From Leucobacter sp. Ag1 (GTDB lineage: Bacteria > Actinomycetota > Actinomycetes > Actinomycetales > Microbacteriaceae): a stretch of 59,587 bases of DNA. Shown here piece after piece: positions 17,646-29,973 of this stretch; position 1 is the first letter of the stretch, and each line of letters begins with the position of its first letter. The position numbers and the translations under genes were made by a program. Below the pieces are notes generated by a model. The model made no database searches. It saw only the letters and a program-made list of their open reading frames with translations, and was not told where the DNA came from. The stretch is taken from positions 1 through 59,587 of the forward strand of contig NZ_LAYO01000090.1 of NCBI RefSeq assembly GCF_000980875.1. The letters run 5' to 3'.

Positions 17646-18629
17646 ATGATGCAACGTCCGACCACCGTCCGAATCGCTGCGGGGATCATCGCCGTCGGAG
17701 CGCTGCTCGTCGGCCTCACCGCCTGCGGCGGCCAGAGTCTCTCCGACGTCAAGAAGTCCGAAAAGGCGGCCGCCTCCGGGGCCTTTTCGAACGACGGTGC
17801 CCTGCCGGTGCCGTCGGAGGAGAAGGCGAAGAAGGTCATCGAGCAGATCGAGGTCGATCAGGCCCTCGCGGCGCGGGTGCCCGACAAGATCCGTTCGAGC
17901 GGCCTGCGAGTCACCACGTCCGTCGGGTATCCGCCGATGGAGGAGTGGGCGACGAACGGAACCGATGTCATCGGGGTCGATCCCGCGCTCGCGAACGCGA
18001 TCTCCCGCAAGCTCGGGCTCAAGATGACCATTCAGGATCAGGAGTTCAACTCGATGATCCCGGGGCTCATCTCGGGCCGCTACGATCTGCTGCTCTCTTC
18101 GATGACCGACAATGCGGAGCGCCGCGAGACGACCACCTTCGTCGACTACGTGCGGGCGGGCAACGCCTTCCTCGTCGCCGCGGGCAATCCGTCGAAGGTG
18201 ACGGTCCCCGCTGACCTGTGCGGCAAGACCGTCGCGGTCGTCGAGGGAGGCTCCTCGGCGCTCCTCGCGGAGCAGTTCTCGAAGGATTGCGCTGCGAAGA
18301 GCAAGCCCACCTACGACGTGCTGAAGCTCGCGGGCGACAGCGAGGCGAACCTCGCCGTGCAGAGCGGCCGAGCGGTCGCTACGATCACCGACTACCCGGT
18401 CGCCGTCGCGCACGCGGCCGATCCGGCGTCGAAGTCGGAGGCGGTGCGCATCGACGGCGACGAGAGCATCTGGGGGATCGGCATCGATAACTCGAACGCG
18501 GAGTTCGCGAAGGTAGTGCAGGGCGCCGTGCAGTCCCTGATGGACGACGGCAGCTACGAGAAGCTCCTCGACGCGTGGGGCGTCGGCGAGATGGCGCTCT
18601 CGAAGGCGACCATCAACGGCGGGGCCTGA
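17646..18629 (+). CDS. amino acid ABC transporter substrate-binding lipoprotein (family 3)
   Basis: 327 aa. The signal peptide ends in lipobox LTAC (Cys27), so the protein is anchored outside the membrane. The mature part is a type II binding protein of the polar amino acid family (GLRVTTSVGYPPMEEW, VIGVDPALANAISRKLGLKM, LISGRYDLLLSSMTDNAERRE, DLCGKTVAVVEGGSSA). GAAGGAG precedes the start; ATG 17649 is an equally good alternative start. It feeds the permease and ATPase encoded next. Confidence 0.94.
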   Translation: MMQRPTTVRIAAGIIAVGALLVGLTACGGQSLSDVKKSEKAAASGAFSNDGALPVPSEEKAKKVIEQIEVDQALAARVPDKIRSSGLRVTTSVGYPPMEEWATNGTDVIGVDPALANAISRKLGLKMTIQDQEFNSMIPGLISGRYDLLLSSMTDNAERRETTTFVDYVRAGNAFLVAAGNPSKVTVPADLCGKTVAVVEGGSSALLAEQFSKDCAAKSKPTYDVLKLAGDSEANLAVQSGRAVATITDYPVAVAHAADPASKSEAVRIDGDESIWGIGIDNSNAEFAKVVQGAVQSLMDDGSYEKLLDAWGVGEMALSKATINGGA

Positions 18630-18654
18630 GCGGCAGCGCCGAGGGAGGAACATC

Positions 18655-19629
18655 GTGTCCGCAGCATCCGGAGCCAGAACGGCTCCCATCGTCGCTCCCG
18701 ACGGCACCAGCGTCGAGATCGCCCGGCAGTGGCATCCGAAGCGCTGGATCGTCGGCGCCTTCGCTCTCGCGTTCGTCGCCTGGGCGGTCTCCATCGTCGT
18801 CTTCAACGAGAACATCCGCTGGAACCGGGTGTGGGAGTACTTGTTCTCCGCCCGGATCCTCGAGGGGGTCTGGGTCACCATCTGGGTGAGCATCGTCGCG
18901 ACGATCCTCGGCCTCGTGCTCGGCGTGATCCTCGCGGTGATGAAACTCTCTCAGAATCCGGTCCTGCGCTGGATCGCTGAGGGCTACATCTGGTTCTTCC
19001 GCGGAACACCGGTGCTGGTGCAGCTGATCTTCTGGTTCAACCTCGCCTTCCTGCTGCCGTACATCACACTGCAGATCCCGTTCACCGACATCGGTATGCG
19101 GTGGGACACCAACGCCGTGATCTCGGGATCGGTCGCGGCGCTCCTCGGCCTCGGCCTCAACCTCGCCGCGTACTTCGCGGAGACCGTGCGGGCCGGCATC
19201 CAGGCGGTCGACCGCGGACAGACGGAGGCCGCGCTCGCCGGCGGCCTGACGCGTGCGCAGGCCATGCGGCTCATCGTGCTGCCGCAGGCGCTCCGGATCA
19301 TCATCCCGCCGACGGGCAACGAGTTCATCTCGATGCTCAAGACGACCTCGCTCATCGTGGTCGTCGCAGGCAACGACCTCATGACCCGGGCCAGCCAGAT
19401 CTACAAGCAGAACAACCTGATCATCGAACTGCTGATCGTCGCGAGCCTCTGGTACATGCTCATGACCGCCATCGCCACGTTCCTGCAGTCCCGGCTCGAG
19501 AAACGCTTCGGTCAGGACCGCGTGCGGCTCGTTCGCGGGGAGACCTTCAGCCAGCAGATCGTTCGCGTCGCGACGGGCGCGATCCGCGTGCCGCGCCGCG
19601 GCGACGTCAAGGAAGGAGCGGGCGCATGA
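18655..19629 (+). CDS. amino acid ABC transporter permease
   Basis: 324 aa HisM/GlnP-type permease. There is a single N-terminal membrane segment, then the five-helix core with the EAA-type loop ([36 protein letters not shown]). The N-terminus is longer than in minimal homologues and the C-terminus has a basic tail. A GGGAGGAA site precedes GTG 18655. The stop overlaps the ATPase start by 4 nt. Confidence 0.95.
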   Translation: MSAASGARTAPIVAPDGTSVEIARQWHPKRWIVGAFALAFVAWAVSIVVFNENIRWNRVWEYLFSARILEGVWVTIWVSIVATILGLVLGVILAVMKLSQNPVLRWIAEGYIWFFRGTPVLVQLIFWFNLAFLLPYITLQIPFTDIGMRWDTNAVISGSVAALLGLGLNLAAYFAETVRAGIQAVDRGQTEAALAGGLTRAQAMRLIVLPQALRIIIPPTGNEFISMLKTTSLIVVVAGNDLMTRASQIYKQNNLIIELLIVASLWYMLMTAIATFLQSRLEKRFGQDRVRLVRGETFSQQIVRVATGAIRVPRRGDVKEGAGA

Positions 19630-20390
19630 GCGATGCACTCGTCCACGCGAACGGCGTGATCAAATCGTTCGGCGACCACCGGGTGCTCACCGGGGTCGAC
19701 TTCACCGTCAGGCAGGGCGAGGTGAGCTGCATCATCGGCCCCTCGGGGTCCGGCAAATCGACCTTCCTGCGCACCATCAACGGGCTCGAGACCGTCGACG
19801 ACGGCAGCCTCGTGGTCGACGGCGAGCAGGTCGGGTTCCGGTTGCGAAGCGGGCGCTACCACCCTTGGACGGGGGCCGAATGGGCACAGTTCCGATCACG
19901 GATCGGCATGGTGTTCCAGCGCTTCAACCTCTACGGCCACATGGACGCTACGGAGAACGTCGCCGCGAGCCTGATCCACGTCAAGCGGATGCCTCGCCGG
20001 GAGGCGCAGGAGCGCGCGCTCGAAGAGCTCGCGCGGGTCGGTCTCGCCGACCACACGCACAAGCGTCCGCACCAGCTCTCGGGCGGCCAGCAGCAGCGCG
20101 TCGCGATCGCGCGCGCACTCGCGATGGATCCCGACCTCATGCTGTTCGACGAGCCGACGAGCGCGCTCGATCCCGAACTCGTCGACGAGGTGCTCGACAC
20201 CATGCGCAGACTCGCCGAGGGCGGCATGACGATGATCGTCGTCACGCACGAGATCGGTTTCGCACGCGAAGTAGCCGACACGCTCTCGTTCTTCGATCGC
20301 GGCCGGGTGCTCGAATCGGGCACCCCCGAGGAGGTGCTCTCGGGCACTGGATCGGAGCGCACCCGGGCGTTCGTGGACCGGGTCCGGTGA
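19626..20390 (+). CDS. amino acid ABC transporter ATP-binding protein
   Basis: 254 aa. Walker [10 protein letters not shown], signature LSGGQQQR and Walker [16 protein letters not shown] are intact, with THE as switch region. It belongs to the GlnQ/HisP group of polar amino acid importers. An insertion of about 12 residues follows the first strand pair ([18 protein letters not shown]), which is a little unusual for GlnQ. It overlaps the upstream permease and the downstream P1 peptidase by 4 nt each, so the four proteins are translationally coupled. Confidence 0.96.
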   Translation: MSDALVHANGVIKSFGDHRVLTGVDFTVRQGEVSCIIGPSGSGKSTFLRTINGLETVDDGSLVVDGEQVGFRLRSGRYHPWTGAEWAQFRSRIGMVFQRFNLYGHMDATENVAASLIHVKRMPRREAQERALEELARVGLADHTHKRPHQLSGGQQQRVAIARALAMDPDLMLFDEPTSALDPELVDEVLDTMRRLAEGGMTMIVVTHEIGFAREVADTLSFFDRGRVLESGTPEEVLSGTGSERTRAFVDRVR

Positions 20391-21445
20391 GCGCGCAGGC
20401 GCGGCCTCGCGCGCAGGATCTCGGGATCCCGGCTGGAGCGTTTCCCCGGGGCGACTGGAACGCCATCACCGACGTCCCCGGAGTGCGGATCGGGCACGCG
20501 ACGGTGCGCGACGACCGGCTGAGCACGGGTGTCACCGCGATCGTGCCAGACGCGCTCGGACCCGATCGGCGCTGGTTGCCCGCGGGTCTCTCCGTGGGCA
20601 ACGGCTACGGGAAGCTCATCGGAGCGACCCAGCTCGTCGAGCTCGGAGCGCTCGAGACCCCCGTTCTGCTCACCAGCACGCTCTCGGCATTCCGCGTCGC
20701 CGACGCGCTCGTCGGGTATCTGCTCGAGCAGCCCTGGCACGCCGGCACCACTACGCTGAACCCGGTCGTCGGCGAGACGAACGACGGATTCCTCTCGGAC
20801 ATCCGGAGCCGTCCGGTCGGCGATGCGCAGGTGCGCGACGCACTCGGCGCCGCTTCCGGCGGGCCGGTCGAGGAGGGCAGCATCGGTGCGGGCACAGGCA
20901 CCGTCGCGCTCGGATACAAGGGCGGGATCGGGACCGCCTCGCGAATCGTCGAGGTCGGCGGACGCACCTGCACCGTCGGGGCGATCGTGCAGAGCAACTA
21001 CACCGGCACGATGCAGCTCGCAGGCGTCCCGCTCCCCGCCGACGAACTGCTCGACGCGGAGCCGGCGGAGACCATCGGGAACTCCTGCATGATCATCGTC
21101 GCCACCGACGCGCCCCTCGACGGGCGTCAGCTCGGTCGCGTCGCCAATCGGGCCGTCTTCGCTCTGCGCGGTACGGGCTCCGACTTCGCGCAGGGGAGCG
21201 GCGACTACGCCATCGCTTTTTCAGTCGGCGAGGGGCGGGCGCCTGACGACGACGTGCTGTCTCCCGCGTTCCTCGCGACGATGGAAGCCGTCGAAGAGGC
21301 GCTCGTCAACTCGGTGCTGCGGGCCGAGACCCGGATCGGGTTCGAGGGGCGCACCGCCCGTGCGATCCCGATCGACCGGGTTCGGGAGCGCCTGCTGCGC
21401 GCCGGGGCGGTTCCGCCCGGTCCGCTCCCTAGACTGAGGCCGTGA
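20387..21445 (+). CDS. P1 family peptidase (S58, DmpA/BapA-like)
   Basis: 352 aa N-terminal-nucleophile hydrolase. The family blocks are clear: [48 protein letters not shown] and [20 protein letters not shown]. The likely self-cleavage site is Asn232-Ser233 in [17 protein letters not shown]; cleavage would expose Ser233 as nucleophile and give alpha and beta chains. Relatives release N-terminal residues, including D-amino acids (DmpA) and beta-amino acids (BapA). Being the last gene of the amino acid importer operon, it probably cleaves imported short peptides or amides. Confidence 0.92.
   Translation: MSAQARPRAQDLGIPAGAFPRGDWNAITDVPGVRIGHATVRDDRLSTGVTAIVPDALGPDRRWLPAGLSVGNGYGKLIGATQLVELGALETPVLLTSTLSAFRVADALVGYLLEQPWHAGTTTLNPVVGETNDGFLSDIRSRPVGDAQVRDALGAASGGPVEEGSIGAGTGTVALGYKGGIGTASRIVEVGGRTCTVGAIVQSNYTGTMQLAGVPLPADELLDAEPAETIGNSCMIIVATDAPLDGRQLGRVANRAVFALRGTGSDFAQGSGDYAIAFSVGEGRAPDDDVLSPAFLATMEAVEEALVNSVLRAETRIGFEGRTARAIPIDRVRERLLRAGAVPPGPLPRLRP
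21430..21435 (+). promoter_or_regulatory. -10 box of the LOG gene, leaderless type
   Basis: TAGACT lies within the last codons of the P1 peptidase gene, 6 nt before GTG 21442. It gives the next gene its own promoter despite the overlapping reading frames. Confidence 0.4.
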
Positions 21446-22500
21446 GCGCGAACGAAGACCCCAGGATCACCGAAGCCCTCGATGCGGCGATGGACGCGGC
21501 CGGCGTGCGCGAGCAGCGCGCGCTGGTCCGTCGGATCCTGCGAGCCGGCGTCGGTCTGGGCACGGACGGCACCGAGCGGCTCGATCTCAAGATCACGGCC
21601 GCGGCGGTGGAGGAGATGCGGGCGGCGTTCCGTCTCTTCGCGCCGTTCGTCGGAACCCCGAAGGTCACGATCTTCGGGTCGGCGCGCACTCAGGCGCAGG
21701 ATCCGCTCTGGCTCGGTGCGGAGGCCGTCGCCCACGGGCTCGCCGAGCAGGGATGGATGGTCGTCACCGGTGCGGGGCCCGGGATCATGGAAGCCGCGGC
21801 GACCGGTGCGGGTCCGGAGCACTCCCTCGGCGTCTCGATCCGGCTGCCCTTCGAGGAGCAACCGAACGACCTGGTCACCCTCGACGGGCACCACGTGTCG
21901 ATGAAGTACTTCTTCACCCGCAAGCTGATGCTCGTGAAGGAGTCCCTCGGCTTCGTCTGCCTGCCCGGCGGGTTCGGAACGATGGACGAGACCTTCGAAC
22001 TGCTCACGCTGCAGCAGACGGGCAAGATGGTGCCGGTGCCGATCGTGCTGCTCGACCGGCCAGGCGGCACCTTCTGGCGCGGACTGGAGCGCTTCGTCAC
22101 CGAGGAGCTCGCGGGCTCCGGCATGATCGCTCCCGGGGACCTCGATCGCGTGCTCATCACCGAGTCCGCGGAGGAGGCGATCGCCGAGATCACCGGCTTC
22201 TGGCGCAACTACCACTCGCTTCGCTGGGTCGGTTCGGACCTCGTGCTGCGGCTCCGCGCCGAGCCGAGCGACGCCGAGGTCGCCGAACTGAACGAGCGCT
22301 TCGGCACGATGTGCCTGTCGGGCGGTTTCGCCCGGACCGCGCCCCTCGCCGAGGAACGCGACGAACCCGAGACCGCGGCGCTGCCGCGACTCGTATTCAC
22401 GCCGCAGCGCCGCGCGGTGGGCGAGCTGCACCGCCTGATCCGGGCGCTCAACCGCCTCGCGTCGGCCCCGGACGAGGCAGCGGCCCCCGAAGCAGTCTGA
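21442..22500 (+). CDS. LOG family protein (TIGR00730-type Rossmann fold)
   Basis: 352 aa. The nucleotide-binding fold is marked by TIFGSART, GAGPGIMEAAATGAGPEHSLG and the signature PGGFGTMDE. Characterised members (LONELY GUY) are phosphoribohydrolases that release free cytokinin-type bases from nucleotides; many bacterial members have no proven substrate. The protein is longer than minimal LOG enzymes, with ~60 extra residues at the N-terminus and ~100 at the C-terminus. The GTG start overlaps the P1 peptidase stop, but a separate promoter is likely. Confidence 0.88.
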   Translation: MSANEDPRITEALDAAMDAAGVREQRALVRRILRAGVGLGTDGTERLDLKITAAAVEEMRAAFRLFAPFVGTPKVTIFGSARTQAQDPLWLGAEAVAHGLAEQGWMVVTGAGPGIMEAAATGAGPEHSLGVSIRLPFEEQPNDLVTLDGHHVSMKYFFTRKLMLVKESLGFVCLPGGFGTMDETFELLTLQQTGKMVPVPIVLLDRPGGTFWRGLERFVTEELAGSGMIAPGDLDRVLITESAEEAIAEITGFWRNYHSLRWVGSDLVLRLRAEPSDAEVAELNERFGTMCLSGGFARTAPLAEERDEPETAALPRLVFTPQRRAVGELHRLIRALNRLASAPDEAAAPEAV

Positions 22501-22568
22501 GCCGGCCCCGGTCCGAGCGCCCGCAGCCGAGCGCCGAGCGCCGAGGCACGAGACCCGCGAGCAGCGGC

Positions 22569-24953
<2,385 letters not shown>

Positions 24954-24959
24954 GCCGAA

Positions 24960-24965
24960 AGAGTA
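24960..24965 (-). promoter_or_regulatory. -10 box of the uvrA-like gene, leaderless type
   Basis: On the minus strand TACTCT is followed by 6 nt and the ATG at 24953. Confidence 0.5.
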
Positions 24966-25016
24966 GCGCGCACCTCCGACAGCGGGCTTCTCGATTCCTG
25001 ATCGGGTGCTCGGGTG

Positions 25017-25454
25017 TCACCCGATGAGCGTCGCGAGCCTCCGGACGGCGAATTCGTAGCCCTGGATCCCGGCGCCCGCGATCACGAACGCCGCGATCGG
25101 CGAGACGAAGGAATGGTGTCGGAACTCCTCGCGCGCGTGCACGTTGGAGAGGTGCACCTCGGCGACGGGGAGCGCGACGGCCGAGAGCGCGTCGCGGATT
25201 GCGACGGAGGTGTGGGTGTACGCGGCCGGGTTGATGAGGATCGCGGCGCAGTCTTCGCGGGCCGACTGGATCGCGTCGACGAGCTCGCCCTCGTGGTTGC
25301 TCTGCACGGCCCGCACTTCGAGGCCGAGCTCCGCACCGACGGACGAGACGAGCGCCTCGATGCCGGCCAGGGTGTCGTGCCCGTAGACCTCGGGCTCGCG
25401 GGTGCCGAGCAGATTCAGGTTCGGCCCGTTCACCAGCAGGATCCGCTTCGACAT
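25017..25454 (-). CDS. aroQ: type II 3-dehydroquinate dehydratase
   Basis: 145 aa dodecameric dehydroquinase. It carries [17 protein letters not shown] at the N-terminus with the catalytic Arg and Tyr, [26 protein letters not shown], and [17 protein letters not shown] with the catalytic His. It removes water from 3-dehydroquinate in the shikimate pathway. The gene stands alone here, without aroB/aroC/aroK. A GGAG site precedes ATG 25454. Confidence 0.96.
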   Translation of the reverse strand: MSKRILLVNGPNLNLLGTREPEVYGHDTLAGIEALVSSVGAELGLEVRAVQSNHEGELVDAIQSAREDCAAILINPAAYTHTSVAIRDALSAVALPVAEVHLSNVHAREEFRHHSFVSPIAAFVIAGAGIQGYEFAVRRLATLIG

Positions 25455-25550
25455 GCTCGCTCCGTCTCGGGAGCCGTTCCGATGCCGCTCGATCGCGGGC
25501 CGCGCTCCTGCCCCCATCGTATCGTCGCGGCCGCTCGGCGCCCGCTGCGC

Positions 25551-25556
25551 TACCGT
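25551..25556 (+). promoter_or_regulatory. -10 box of trmB, leaderless type
   Basis: TACCGT, then 6 nt, then the GTG at 25563. Confidence 0.45.
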
Positions 25557-25562
25557 TGTCGG

Positions 25563-26327
25563 GTGAGCGAGACCCCGAACGAGACCCCGCAGCAGCCCCT
25601 CCCGGCGAAGAGCTTCGACCCCCGGACCTTCCGCGAGAAGCCGGTCTCCTTCGTGCGCCGCGGCCGCATGACCCCGTCGCAGGAGCGCGCGTGGGACGAG
25701 CTCGGCCCGCGGTTCCTGGTCGAGCTGCCCCGCGATCACGCGGTGACGAGCATCGCGAAGGACGCGAGCCTCGATCCCGCGGCCGTCTACGGGCGCACGG
25801 CGCCGCTGACCGTCGAGGTCGGTTCGGGACAGGGGCACGCGATCGTGCACGCGGCGTCCGAGCACCGGGATCGCGACTACCTCGCGATCGAGGTGTTCCA
25901 GGCCGGTCTCGCGCGCACGATGATCCGCGCCGAGTGGGCCGACACGACGAACCTGAAGCTGGTCGAGGCGAACGCCCCCGAGGTGCTCGAGCACGCCCTG
26001 CCCGCGGGCTCGGTCGACGAGATCTGGGTGTTCTTCCCGGACCCGTGGCACAAGGCCCGGCACAACAAGCGCCGTCTGATCTCCGAGGACTTCATGCGGA
26101 TCGCCGCGCGGGCGCTGCGCCCCGGCGGCCTGCTGCGCCTCGCCACCGACTGGCAGGACTACGCCGAGCAGATGCGCGAGGTCGGCGACGCCGCCTCCGC
26201 CGCCTTCGAGCGCGCGTTCGACGGCGACTGGGCGCCCCGCTTCGACGGGCGGGTGCTCACCGCGTTCGAGCAGAAGGGGATCGACAAAGGTCGCGAGATC
26301 CGCGACCTCGCCTACCGCCTGCGCTGA
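25563..26327 (+). CDS. trmB: tRNA (guanine-N7-)-methyltransferase
   Basis: 254 aa, SAM-dependent enzyme that methylates G46 in the tRNA variable loop. The SAM-binding motif is [15 protein letters not shown], followed by [22 protein letters not shown] and the family signature [18 protein letters not shown]. The start is GTG without a ribosome site but 6 nt after a -10 box. The last 16 nt overlap the end of the convergent ogt gene. Confidence 0.96.
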   Translation: MSETPNETPQQPLPAKSFDPRTFREKPVSFVRRGRMTPSQERAWDELGPRFLVELPRDHAVTSIAKDASLDPAAVYGRTAPLTVEVGSGQGHAIVHAASEHRDRDYLAIEVFQAGLARTMIRAEWADTTNLKLVEANAPEVLEHALPAGSVDEIWVFFPDPWHKARHNKRRLISEDFMRIAARALRPGGLLRLATDWQDYAEQMREVGDAASAAFERAFDGDWAPRFDGRVLTAFEQKGIDKGREIRDLAYRLR

Positions 26328-26881
26328 GCCCGCGCGGCCGAGGGCGTCAGCGCGCCCTCGTGCTGCAGCAGTCGCCGTTTGAGGTCCACCCCGAACAGGT
26401 AGCCGCCGGCGCCGCCGTCCCGGCGGAGGATCCGGTGGCAGGGGACGATGAGCGCGATGAGGTTGGTGGCGCAGGCCGACGCGGCCGCGCGCACGGCATC
26501 CGGCCGCCCGGCTCGTTCGGCGAGGCCGGTGTAGGTGACATGCTCCCCGGCGGCGACCTCGCGCAGCGCGCGCCGGACGCCGCCGCGGAACTCCGTCTCG
26601 GGCTGGGACACCGGGATTCCGTCGATCGCATCGAGCCGACCCGCCGCATAGGCGCGCAGGGCCTCGGCGATCGGATGCTCGTCGTCGGGCCGGGGCTCGA
26701 GCCCGCGGCTCGCGAGCTCGGGCGAGCCCGCGGCGAGCCGATCCCGGAGGAACCGGTGGCCGGGATCGAACTCGGTGTCGAAACCGCCGGCGCGGACGAC
26801 GCCGTCCTCGGGCGTCCAGATCGCCCGGAACGGGCTTCCGGCGATCATGACGGTGGCGTGGGAGAGCGGTGCGGCGGTCAT
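26312..26881 (-). CDS. ogt: methylated-DNA--protein-cysteine S-methyltransferase
   Basis: 189 aa suicide enzyme that removes O6-alkyl groups from guanine. The acceptor site is IVPCHRIL (Cys148), preceded by the helix-turn-helix region [17 protein letters not shown] and followed by [18 protein letters not shown]. The ATG overlaps the stop of the Ada-AlkA gene by 4 nt. It is the last gene of a three-gene repair operon. Confidence 0.96.
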   Translation of the reverse strand: MTAAPLSHATVMIAGSPFRAIWTPEDGVVRAGGFDTEFDPGHRFLRDRLAAGSPELASRGLEPRPDDEHPIAEALRAYAAGRLDAIDGIPVSQPETEFRGGVRRALREVAAGEHVTYTGLAERAGRPDAVRAAASACATNLIALIVPCHRILRRDGGAGGYLFGVDLKRRLLQHEGALTPSAARAQRRR

Positions 26882-28449
26882 GCCGGATCCTTCCGGGTCG
26901 GTGTCGCGGTCGATTCGAGGAAGCCGGCCCAGAGCAGTTGCGCCGCGTACCCGCGGAACGGTCGCCAGCCCTCAGCGCGCCGAACCGCCGCGCGCGCCGT
27001 CCCCACCCCGAGCGCCCGGTGCAGGATCAAGTCGCCGGCGGGGTAGGCGTCCGGATCCCCGAGCCCCCGCAGCGCGATGAGCTCCGCCGTCCACGGGCCG
27101 ATGCCGCGGAGCTCGAGCAGGCGGACCCGTGCTTCGGCGCGGTCGGCACCCGGACCCAGGTCGAGGCCGCCCGCGATCGCGGCGGCGAGCGTCCGGAGCG
27201 TCTCCGCCCGGCTGCGCATGATCCCGAGCGCGGCGCGCAGCTCCTCGAGCGGGGTATCGGCGATCCGCGCGGGATCCGGTGCGCCGAGGAACCCGTCGGC
27301 TCGGGCGAGCGGCCGTTCGTCCGGACTCGCGAAGGCGGAGGCGAGGCGACCCTGCACCGTCCGCGCCGCGGCGAGCGAGATCTGCTGCCCGAGCACCACT
27401 CCGAGCGCGAACTCGGCGGGAGTGCGTGCGCCGGGCGACCGGAGTCCCGGTCGGGCCGCGATCAGGGGCGCGAGCAGCGGGTCCTCCGAGAACGCGCCGC
27501 CCAGCTGGCCGGGATCGGCGTCGAGGTCGAGCAGGCGGCGCAGGTTCTCGATCGCCGGGAGCGTGTCGGCGAGGGAGGGCAGTTCGAGCCCGACCGGGAT
27601 CGCGACGGATCCGTCCCCGGCCGCGGCGATCCGGCCCCAGTCGACGCGGGCGACGGCCGTGCCGCCGGGCGCATCGATCGCGTGGCGCGTCGGTTCCGAA
27701 GGATCGGACGGGACCTCGTCGCGACCGGGCACCGCGTGCGCGGCGAGGTACGCGCGCACTGGGGCCGCCGCGAACGGCGCTCGCGTGCGGAGCCTGAGCG
27801 CGAGCGCGGGGCGCTCGTCGGAGGTCGCCGTGCCGGAACCCCGCGCAGCCCGTGCGCGAGCGGAGTCCCGGACGAGCGACGACGGCGCCACGCCGAACTC
27901 CTCGCGCATGGTGTCCCCGAACTGACGGACGCTGCCGAATCCCGCGGCGAACGCGATGTCGGCGAGCGGCAGATCGGTCTGCTCGATGAGCGCCCGCGCC
28001 GCGTGCGCCCGGCGGGTGCGCGCGAGCTGCAGCGGACCCGCACCGATCTCCTCGACGAGGATCCGGCGGAGGTGCCGCTCGCTCACGGCGAGCTCGGACG
28101 CGAGACCGGGCACTCCCGCCTCGTCGACGGCGCCGTCCCGGATCCGGCGGACCGCCCGGGCCGCGAGGTCGCCCCGGGCGTTCCAGTCGGGGGAGCCCGG
28201 GATCGTGTCGGGGCGGCACCGCTTGCACGCGCGGAACCCCGCGGCCACGCACGCGGCGGCGCTGGGGAAGAACCGGCAGTTCTCGGGTTTCGGCTTGCGC
28301 GCCGGGCACGAGGGGCGGCAGTAGATGCCCGTGCTGGTCACGCCGAGGTAGAGCCTGCCGTCCCAGCGCGCATCGCGCCCGGAGATCGCGCGATAGCTCG
28401 CGGCGAAGTCGAGGCCCAGGGCGGGGTGGGTCCGGGCGTCGCTCGTCAT
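26878..28449 (-). CDS. Ada-type regulator fused to AlkA-type DNA-3-methyladenine glycosylase
   Basis: 523 aa fusion. The N-terminal Ada zinc domain has the four cysteines at 44, 48, 75 and 78, with the same spacing as Ada Cys38/42/69/72; the first is the methyl-phosphotriester acceptor in Ada. An AraC-type helix-turn-helix domain (about 95-190) follows, then AlkA N-terminal and HhH-GPD domains ([27 protein letters not shown]) with catalytic Asp473. The protein should sense methylated DNA, activate transcription and excise alkylated bases. The O6-methyltransferase part of classical Ada is missing here and is supplied by the separate ogt gene downstream. It overlaps the upstream membrane protein gene by 4 nt. 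Confidence 0.95.
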   Translation of the reverse strand: MTSDARTHPALGLDFAASYRAISGRDARWDGRLYLGVTSTGIYCRPSCPARKPKPENCRFFPSAAACVAAGFRACKRCRPDTIPGSPDWNARGDLAARAVRRIRDGAVDEAGVPGLASELAVSERHLRRILVEEIGAGPLQLARTRRAHAARALIEQTDLPLADIAFAAGFGSVRQFGDTMREEFGVAPSSLVRDSARARAARGSGTATSDERPALALRLRTRAPFAAAPVRAYLAAHAVPGRDEVPSDPSEPTRHAIDAPGGTAVARVDWGRIAAAGDGSVAIPVGLELPSLADTLPAIENLRRLLDLDADPGQLGGAFSEDPLLAPLIAARPGLRSPGARTPAEFALGVVLGQQISLAAARTVQGRLASAFASPDERPLARADGFLGAPDPARIADTPLEELRAALGIMRSRAETLRTLAAAIAGGLDLGPGADRAEARVRLLELRGIGPWTAELIALRGLGDPDAYPAGDLILHRALGVGTARAAVRRAEGWRPFRGYAAQLLWAGFLESTATPTRKDPA

Positions 28450-29828
28450 TCCTCCATTGTGGCGGCGGCCGGGGCTCCCGACTCGCGGTTTTCGGACATC
28501 TCGGTGGGGGTCGGACGATCACCGGGTTGCCGCAGCAGCTCCACCACCAGGGCAGTGGCCAGGACGGCGACCAGGGTCCAGACCACGCCCGCGAACGAAG
28601 CGGGCCTGCTGAGGAACACGAGGAGTACGCCCAGCGCCGCGACGAGGGACAAGATCGCGGGACGCCGCCGCTCGACCGCCCGGCCGAAGCCGCGGGGATC
28701 GAGCCCGGCACGGTCGCGCACAGCCCGCAGCGCGCCGAACCCCGTGGCGCCCGCCGAGCGTGCGGCGACCGCGATGCGGGATCCACCGGAGATCCAGGCG
28801 CCCGCCGCGATGCAGATCGCGAGCGCCACCAGCGCCAGCAGAGAGGATCGCATGACGAGGGTGAGCTGCTCGAACAGCGCATCGGCCGTGGCCGCCGGCA
28901 TGATCGAGGGGCTCACGGATCCGATGAAGAACTGCCTGCCGATACCGAGGCCCGACACGAGCAGCAGCAGCGACGCCGCGAGCGCGGCTCCGGCCCACGC
29001 GATGGCGCGCAGGCGGCCCCGGGCCACGAGCACCCCGAGCGCGAGCAGGCCCAGCGAGAGCCAGGGGAGCCAGGTGCCCGCCGCGGTCGCGAGCTGGTAG
29101 ACGATGCGGACGAGCGCGAGCGAGTCGGAGGCCGCGAGCGGGATGCTGCGGTGGACCTCAGGAATGGCCGAGGCGAACCCGAATCCCTGCTGCTGGAGCG
29201 AGCGCTTGACCTCGGCGACGACGGAGTCGAGCTGCAGCGAGAGCGTACCGTCGTCGCCGAGCCGGACGGCGCTCGACGGATCGTCCTGGATCACCGCGAT
29301 GGCCCGGCTGTGGGTCTCGCGGAGCGCGGTCGACCACACCCGGGCGAACTCGGGCGAACGCACGACGCGGTCGACCGCCGTGGAGATGAGCGACTCGACC
29401 CCCGCGACCGCGGGGGCCTTGAGCAGCGGGAGCGCGGCCTTGGCCTTGGGCGGCAGGTCCAGCTGTTCGACGCCGCCGAGCAGATCGCCGACGAGCCCCT
29501 CGACATCGACGTGCTGCGCGATCGCCTGCTCGGCCTGCGCCGAGATGTAGTCCTGCACCGCGGGGCGGGTGACGACCGGGGCGAAGGTCTCGACGAAGCG
29601 ATCCGTGTCGACGAGCTCGGCGCGCGCCCAACTCCCGATGACGGCGACCGGGGCGAGGAGCGCTCCGATGGCGATGAGCGCGATCGCGCCGACCGCGCGC
29701 AGCCGACCGCGCTTCGAACCGACGCGATCGGACCCGCCGCCGTTCCCGGCGGCCTCGAGCTCGCGATTGCGACTCTCGAGCGCGGCGACGCGTTCGCGCA
29801 GGGCATCCACTTCGCGGGGTTCGTTCAT
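28446..29828 (-). CDS. actinobacterial membrane protein of unknown function
   Basis: 460 aa. A short N-terminal coiled coil (DALRERVAALESRNRELEA) is followed by one membrane segment near residues 40-60. Next comes an extracytoplasmic region of ~170 residues (begins ARAELVDTDRFVETFAPVVTRPAVQDYI), then five or six more hydrophobic segments. The stretch VDTDRFVETFAPVV is a pattern I have seen in uncharacterised actinobacterial membrane proteins. I do not recognise a function. It is the first gene of the operon that continues into ada-alkA and ogt. ATG 29828 has an AAGGA site. Confidence 0.75.
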   Translation of the reverse strand: MNEPREVDALRERVAALESRNRELEAAGNGGGSDRVGSKRGRLRAVGAIALIAIGALLAPVAVIGSWARAELVDTDRFVETFAPVVTRPAVQDYISAQAEQAIAQHVDVEGLVGDLLGGVEQLDLPPKAKAALPLLKAPAVAGVESLISTAVDRVVRSPEFARVWSTALRETHSRAIAVIQDDPSSAVRLGDDGTLSLQLDSVVAEVKRSLQQQGFGFASAIPEVHRSIPLAASDSLALVRIVYQLATAAGTWLPWLSLGLLALGVLVARGRLRAIAWAGAALAASLLLLVSGLGIGRQFFIGSVSPSIMPAATADALFEQLTLVMRSSLLALVALAICIAAGAWISGGSRIAVAARSAGATGFGALRAVRDRAGLDPRGFGRAVERRRPAILSLVAALGVLLVFLSRPASFAGVVWTLVAVLATALVVELLRQPGDRPTPTEMSENRESGAPAAATMEE

Positions 29829-29961
29829 CGGTGATCCTTCCCTGGAGCGGTGCACACCGCACGGGTCCATATTGGCAGCGCGCAGCGGCCTGCGGGGCGA
29901 TGCGTCACCCGGAAGCCACTCGCGGGCGCGCCCGGGCTCCGGGACCGCCCGTCCGACCTCC

Positions 29962-29967
29962 TAGGCT
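29962..29967 (+). promoter_or_regulatory. -10 box of cutC, leaderless type
   Basis: TAGGCT, then 6 nt, then ATG 29974. Confidence 0.5.
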
Positions 29968-29973
29968 GGTCGG

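Noticed and set aside
22501-22568. Repeated CCGAGCGCC units between the LOG and uvrA-like genes
   Set aside because: Three short copies in a G+C-rich 68-bp gap without regular spacing; probably low-complexity sequence, not a CRISPR or regulatory array.
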